A stretch of 49,209 nt of DNA from Pleurotus djamor (Eukaryota; Basidiomycota; Agaricomycetes; Agaricales; Pleurotaceae): contig JAPEVF010000328.1 in assembly GCA_029747585.1 (NCBI GenBank), forward strand, positions 277 to 49,485, given 5' to 3'. The stretch's first letter is position 1. Every line of letters begins with the position of its first letter. The notes beneath the pieces are model-generated. The model did not search any database, was not told where the DNA came from, and saw only the letters and a program-made list of their open reading frames with translations. The position numbers were made by a program, and so were the translations under genes. This document shows, one piece after another, positions 44,443 to 49,209 of the stretch.

Positions 44443-47256
44443 ATTTGTGCGCAGGTTGGGCTGTTGTTACAGCTACTCATACCTCAAGAGACCACGTCCC
44501 TCAAACGTCACCACCATCCTTCCTTCAACTGCTGCCACCATCGCTGCCATGTCTACGACTACGACTGCTTTGAATGCCATGCCATCGACCCCTCCTCGTC
44601 CAGAAACCTCAAGGAAGGATATGGGGTATGATCGCAATAGGAACATGGAGATGACGGCCGTCGTCAGAGCAGTTCGGTCCTGGTTGTTGCTGTGCCCAAG
44701 GAGGCGATGTGAAGGAGGCGTATAGCAGGTTGTAGAGTTGGTCGCGGTCATAGTCGGTGTTCCGACGATTACGGCTGCCTCTGCTCTCTTACCGTCACCG
44801 TCACCATCTGCGGCTGCAGCAAGTCGTTAACGCGCCATGTGAAGCTGCTCCGCTGTCTACAGGTGGTCTTACGGTCACCATCTGTGGCTAGCCCTGCTCG
44901 AGCACTTTTCCTATAGTCAGCGATGCGCATGGAGGCGGGGGCGTTCACGACGATGCGACAGCCTGGTTTCGTGTCAAATGAAAGGGTATAAGGAGCAGGA
45001 GGACGACGAGATTAGCTCGCTGCCGCCCTATCGCTGATGGCCTCGTCTTCATCTGCTTCTCCTCCTCCGCCCGCCCCATTCCTCCACATCACGCAAACAT
45101 GGAGGCGGAGAAGAACTCTATACGCCAGAACCAAGCTGCTGTGCGTATCATCAATCCTTGGTACTCGGTACTCGGCACCGTTTATACTGTTTACTTTCAA
45201 GGTCTCAGGACGTTCGTCTGCCGCTTCTCCTACCGCTTCGAGGTTTCAGTTCCTTGTGGACTTGATGGCTCTCATCATTCGCGTTGACGTCGGTCTTCCT
45301 TACGGCTGTGCTACTGCTGCGGTGTCAGTGACCTTAGTGGGTCAGATGAAGAAGAAAAGAAGAGCTGGAGGTGGTTATGGAGGAGGTGTAGGGGATTCTG
45401 TGACGATCATGCTAGGACTGCGCGACGCCTTTGCTCTTGCTGCTACGCCTCATGCAGCCGTTCATCCTTCCATTCCCACCACTACGATCATCGTGGCGGC
45501 CGCTGCTGCTTCCTGGACCCTCCGCTCAAGATGGAGGTTGTCTACGACAGCGGCGAAGGCATGGACTGGAACTTCATCCAACTGTCAACCCGGTACAAGG
45601 AAGGAGGGAAAGACGACTGGACCCGGCTGCTGGTTGATTTCCTCGTGGTCGTGGTCTTGGTCAATGGATGGCTATCGCTATACCTCTTCCCGAGTCCCCT
45701 CCACCATTTGCTTTGGAGCCGGCCACCCCCACTCGCAAATAGGTTATTATGACCGCTCGTCATATCGTTGCGCTGGTCCTACCGCTACCGGTACCACCGC
45801 CGTTGCTCTCTTGATCACGTCCCGCTAGCAACACTGCCTAACGGTCCACGAAGATGGATGAGAGATTCCTCCGTACGGCGAACCGTGAACGAAGGTTGGA
45901 AGATAGTTGACCGTGTCACCGTGACGCTGTGTGCGTTACGCGAAGTCACCCTTATTCACTGTTCAACCTTTAGGTTCATGAAGGCGTATGGTTGGTTGGT
46001 CGGTGGACGAATGGTCGAGCTGATGGGCGATGGGATGACCATGTTGGTTTGATTTGATGACATAGATACCCTACCGTTGGTGGACTTTCTTACGGTCGTC
46101 TTTCCCCTTTGTTATGATTTCATCTTTTCGTTGTCGTCTTGTCTTCTTGGTTCCTTTTACCTTCATTCCTTCTACCCTACACATCACACGGCCGCCTTCG
46201 CTCAACTACCCTTGCTACGTACCTTGCGTACCTTGGTCACCTTTCGTCTCTTACCTCCCACCTTTCCCCACCTACCTCTTACCACCTCTTCGCCTGATAC
46301 CTCTCCTCTGTCCGTAGGGTCGGGTACTTGCTTTCCGTCACCTTCGACTGCCGTCGTTCGTTACTCTAGAGTATATATCCATACCATCGCGTTTGGATAT
46401 CGCTTTCGTCGTACGGTACTTACGCACACACACTCCAGGCTTACGGACGACCGAACTAGGTATCTTTTCTTCTACTTCCTTCCTCCAACTTTCCCCTTGG
46501 ATTACTTACGATTACGCACGCATGTCTTCCCTGTACTTACTCTAACTCCAAGGACATCCACACTGATCCGTTCGTGCTCGTCAATATTCAATATTCAATA
46601 ATCGATAATCCCAAGATAATCCTCCCAATAATTCCATATCCAACAAATGATTAAGTATAGAGTACAAAAGTGCGCTGCACATCCAATGGTACGATGTACG
46701 ATGTCCTAAGAAACCAAAAGGAAAAGGATAAGTTTAAAAGAGAGATTTTAAACGTTTTGACGTTTTGACGTCAATGTAGTGTAACGTGGGGTAGCGTAGG
46801 ATGGTCTGGTAAGTATGGTGGAGGGGAGAAGGTGTAAGGCGGTCGTTCGTTTGCTTGTGCGTATGTGTAGGTCATAAGAAAGGGTTTGGAGGAAGTACTA
46901 ATACGAATAATAACACAAAAAATAAAGGTCCGACGAAGAAAGAAGGAAGAAGAAAGGGTAAACGAATCTTGTAGCATTAAGTCGAGGGGTGTGGAGAAAG
47001 AGAAAGAGACGTCCGTAAGAGCATGAGCGTAATGGAGGTGCGTGATAGGTGATGGGAGCGTAATGGCTGGTAGGCAGGCAGCGACGGTAACGTAGGGATG
47101 CGTCAAGGTGGAGAGAAGGAGGTACAGAAGATTCAGCGTCATGCATCAAGCGTCAAGCGTCCAAAAACAAAGAAAGAAGGGGGCGTAGAAGTGGAGAAAC
47201 GACAGGAGCCCGAACCAGAACCAGATCCACAGGAAATATTTAAACAAGATTATAAA

Positions 47257-47286
47257 CCAACACCAACACCAACACCGACGCCGACA
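47257..47286. repeat. (CCAACA)n / (CCGACG) microsatellite
   Basis: Hexamer repeat: accaacaccaacaccaac, then two variant units with G. It lies 3' of the G-alpha coding part, probably in the UTR or beyond. Confidence 0.7.
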
Positions 47287-47738
47287 CAAAACAAGCAAAA
47301 AAGGGTACGAACGGACGAGCGGCATGAACAAGGGCGTCACAGACGTAAAATGGNCTGAGCGCAGTAGATGGGGATGGATGGGATAACGACGATCCAATAG
47401 ACAGACACATAAAGACGAAGACATAAAACAATATATATAATTGGATATGGATATGGCGAGGAGATATACGGACGATGGGACGATGTGATGAGAGGATGTG
47501 GGGGGAGAATACATGAAATAATGCGTAAAAAATATGCGATTGTGATGTGGACAGACAGAGACACAGATAGAGACGAACACAGATAGAGGAGAGATGCGAT
47601 GAGGGGGCGTACGGACAATGACCACGAACCACGAACCAAAAAGGCGAAAATAACGAAAACACGAGCTGAGGGAGGAGCTGAGGGAAGGTAGAAGAAAGCA
47701 AAGGGAGGAAAGAAGAAAGGGAAGGGGGGAGTAGGGGG

Positions 47739-48627
47739 CTATAGTATCCCCNGAATCCTTCAACGCATTCTGCAGTATCGTCTCCTTCACAGCCGCGAAA
47801 ACCAGCCGTATATTCGTCGTGTCCGTTGCCTGTGTCAAACTACACAAAAGATGGTATATCAGTAACGGGATTATGGCGCGAGGGCTGAGGGAAGGCAANA
47901 GAGAAAAAAAGGAAGACAACGCCAGCGACTACGGCAGTGGTGCGAGTACCACCAGAACCGGCACCAACGACGGCATGGACAAAGAGGGCAACCGCAGCTG
48001 GGGCGGTGGCAGCAGTAGACAAAGACGACGCCGCCAACGAAGCCNAACGCCTCTTCCTCTACCACCACCTCCACCGCCGCCGCCGCCACCACTACCCCTT
48101 CAACAGCAGCCACGAAAGGGCGACGACAGGAAAAGAAGAACGAACACGAACACGAATACGGTGAAAGAGAATAGAGGACGAATAGGACGAATNAAAAAAA
48201 GAAACAAAGGAAAAAAACTCACTGCGGATACACACTCAACCTCGCCCGATTCGCCTGCATAAACTTCCACAGTATATACTTGGCCGCCTTGTTGATGTCG
48301 TGCCCGCCGGCGTATTCGGGGAAGTAGCGTTCGAGGGGGACCTACGAACACAAAAAAAAACGCAAATATTCGTTTCATTAGTATGTCATCTCAAACGACG
48401 TGTGGACAAGGAGGACAAGGAGGGGTGGGTGGGTGAAGACATGGAGACAAGGAGGAGGAGATAGGAATGTAGGGAATGTAAAGATGGGAAAAGGGAGGTT
48501 AACTCACCTTCGGCAACTTATTCTTAAACACATCAATCTTATTCAAAAACAATATTATCGACGTGCGCAGGAACCACCGCGAGTTGATCACGGATTCGAA
48601 GAGGACGAGGGATTCCGCCATTCGGTT
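47739..48627 (-). CDS. heterotrimeric G-protein alpha subunit, C-terminal part
   Basis: Predicted GTP-binding signalling subunit at the plasma membrane. Three exons are recognised. 48627 downward reads [20 protein letters not shown] then [20 protein letters not shown] (G4 motif NKID). The next reads [20 protein letters not shown] then [19 protein letters not shown]. After an intron of about 380 nt full of simple repeats comes [20 protein letters not shown] (G5 motif, T-x-ATDT) then TILQNALKD. The frame breaks at the undetermined base 47752: with one base fewer, the end reads KDSGIL and then a stop at 47739-47741, the normal type of G-alpha C-terminus. With the N counted as a base, the frame runs on. 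The P-loop, switch regions and the block before NRMAES were not found between 48628 and 49209, so the N-terminal half lies beyond the window or a long intron intervenes. Confidence 0.88.
48060..48095. repeat. (CCACCG/CCGCCG)n simple repeat inside a G-alpha intron
   Basis: A tract of ccaccacctccaccgccgccgcc type, within the large intron before the last G-alpha exon. Open frames crossing it on either strand are products of its trinucleotide periodicity. Confidence 0.65.
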
Positions 48628-49209
48628 CTACAATCATCATCAAAAGAAACACGAAAAGGGAGGGTTAGTAAAAGTCAACGTATAGGTGAGTGAGAGAGAT
48701 GGGGGGGAAGGAGGTAGGGGACAGCCACCACGTCAACTCGTCAAGCAGCACACCGCCACTAGCCACGAACCCAAGTCCGGGTGGGTTCGACCGATGATGA
48801 GATAGGGTGGATGAAGGAGGAGATATGAAGAACAGAACACCCAAGATGAATACGGTGAAGTGAAACCGTCAACCCCAACGTCACAAGAAGCACGACTGGC
48901 GTCATCGTCATCGCCAGCCTAGCCCGGTCTCGGGCTCGAACATGGGAAGTGGGAAGAGAATATGAACACGAGGGGATGTGAAGGAGAACGCGCAAGAAGG
49001 AGAAGGAGAAGATGCAAAAGAAGGAGAAGCAGAAGCAGAGTAAGCACGCCCAAAAACCAAGAACCCAGATCCCTTGGGATCTTCCATCCATCCATCCGCT
49101 TCTACCCCACCACCACCATCAACATCNACATCGTCGCGTGCACGCAGACGATTCCCATCCACCTCCTAATCTCCAAGCGAACCAAGTGGAAAGGCACGAA
49201 TAACCAAAA
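48628..49209. other. upstream intron or flank of the G-alpha gene
   Basis: A good acceptor (gatgattgtag on the minus strand) precedes the NRMAES exon, so this should be an intron. It is purine-rich on the plus strand, has Ns at 49127 and nearby low-complexity sequence, and shows no recognisable G-alpha exon. Minus frames of 84-110 codons here lack family motifs. Confidence 0.5.

Larger units (their letters stand above)
43170..47738. other. 4.6-kb stretch without a convincing gene
   Basis: Frames are frequent, but none is recognisable. 45037-45828 (plus, 263 codons) is the longest; its translation is Ser/Ala/Thr-rich, and shorter frames overlap it in other registers, so it may be a decayed or frameshifted gene of low-complexity coding sequence. 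46077-46601 (plus, 174 codons) is a pyrimidine-rich tract. The stretch also has a 13-base G run (44430-44442), a CCACCT-type repeat near 44107-44132 and a CCAACA repeat at 47257-47286. The right end should be the 3' UTR of the G-alpha gene. One N at 47354. Confidence 0.45.

Noticed and set aside
46077..46601. 174-codon plus-strand frame
   Set aside because: Pyrimidine-rich tract giving Leu/Phe/Ser/Pro/Thr; no start context or motif that supports a gene.
47146..48378. Long minus-strand and plus-strand frames such as 47146-47919 (257 codons)
   Set aside because: Driven by simple repeats and pyrimidine tracts; only the short G-alpha segments inside have real similarity.
1..49209. CRISPR arrays, integrated viral genes, transposases, LTR retrotransposons
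   Set aside because: No spaced direct repeats, viral hallmark proteins, reverse transcriptase or transposase motifs were seen on either strand.

Overview
This window is nuclear DNA from a filamentous basidiomycete, most likely an Agaricomycete. Genes are broken by many short GT-AG introns (about 50-65 nt). The gene families fit as well: a DUF6533-type membrane protein, an agaricomycete-style HET protein, a GH6 cellobiohydrolase, sterol/triterpene enzymes and an intron-containing tRNA-Trp. Eleven isolated N bases, most of them beside homopolymers, point to a draft assembly with homopolymer uncertainty.

Layout, left to right. 1-929 (-) is the partial coding region of an alpha/beta hydrolase of the hormone-sensitive-lipase type. 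2840-7071 (+) is an intron-dense GH15-family glycoside hydrolase. 7891-8548 (-) is a small two-exon hypothetical gene. 12495-13532 (+) encodes a Lys/Ala-rich, probably nuclear, basic protein. 14909-15403 (-) and 16284-18041 (-) are a short charged protein and a 585-residue low-complexity protein. 21558-23301 (+) is a secreted GH6 cellobiohydrolase without a cellulose-binding module.

23491-32966 is the most interesting block. It holds a membrane-anchored FAD-dependent oxidoreductase (-), a squalene synthase (-), a DUF6533 multi-pass membrane protein (-) and a squalene epoxidase (+). Two consecutive enzymes of the sterol/triterpene pathway therefore sit within 10 kb together with an extra flavoenzyme. 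This could be a small triterpenoid gene cluster, although no oxidosqualene cyclase or P450 is present in the window.

34520-40331 is a housekeeping block: an eIF4E family (class II/4EHP-like) protein (-) and a karyopherin-beta of the importin-5/Kap121 type (+) that diverge from a 335-bp spacer. A tRNA-Trp(CCA) gene (-) lies at 40777-40861, followed by a HET-domain gene (+) ending at 43169. After about 4.5 kb without a convincing gene, the right edge carries the C-terminal part of a heterotrimeric G-protein alpha subunit (-).

Several long stretches (930-2839, 8549-12494, 18042-21557, 32967-34519, 43170-47738) contain only short frames with no recognisable product. All gene models were spliced by eye from GT/AG sites and frame continuity. 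Inner exon boundaries are therefore less certain than the family assignments.
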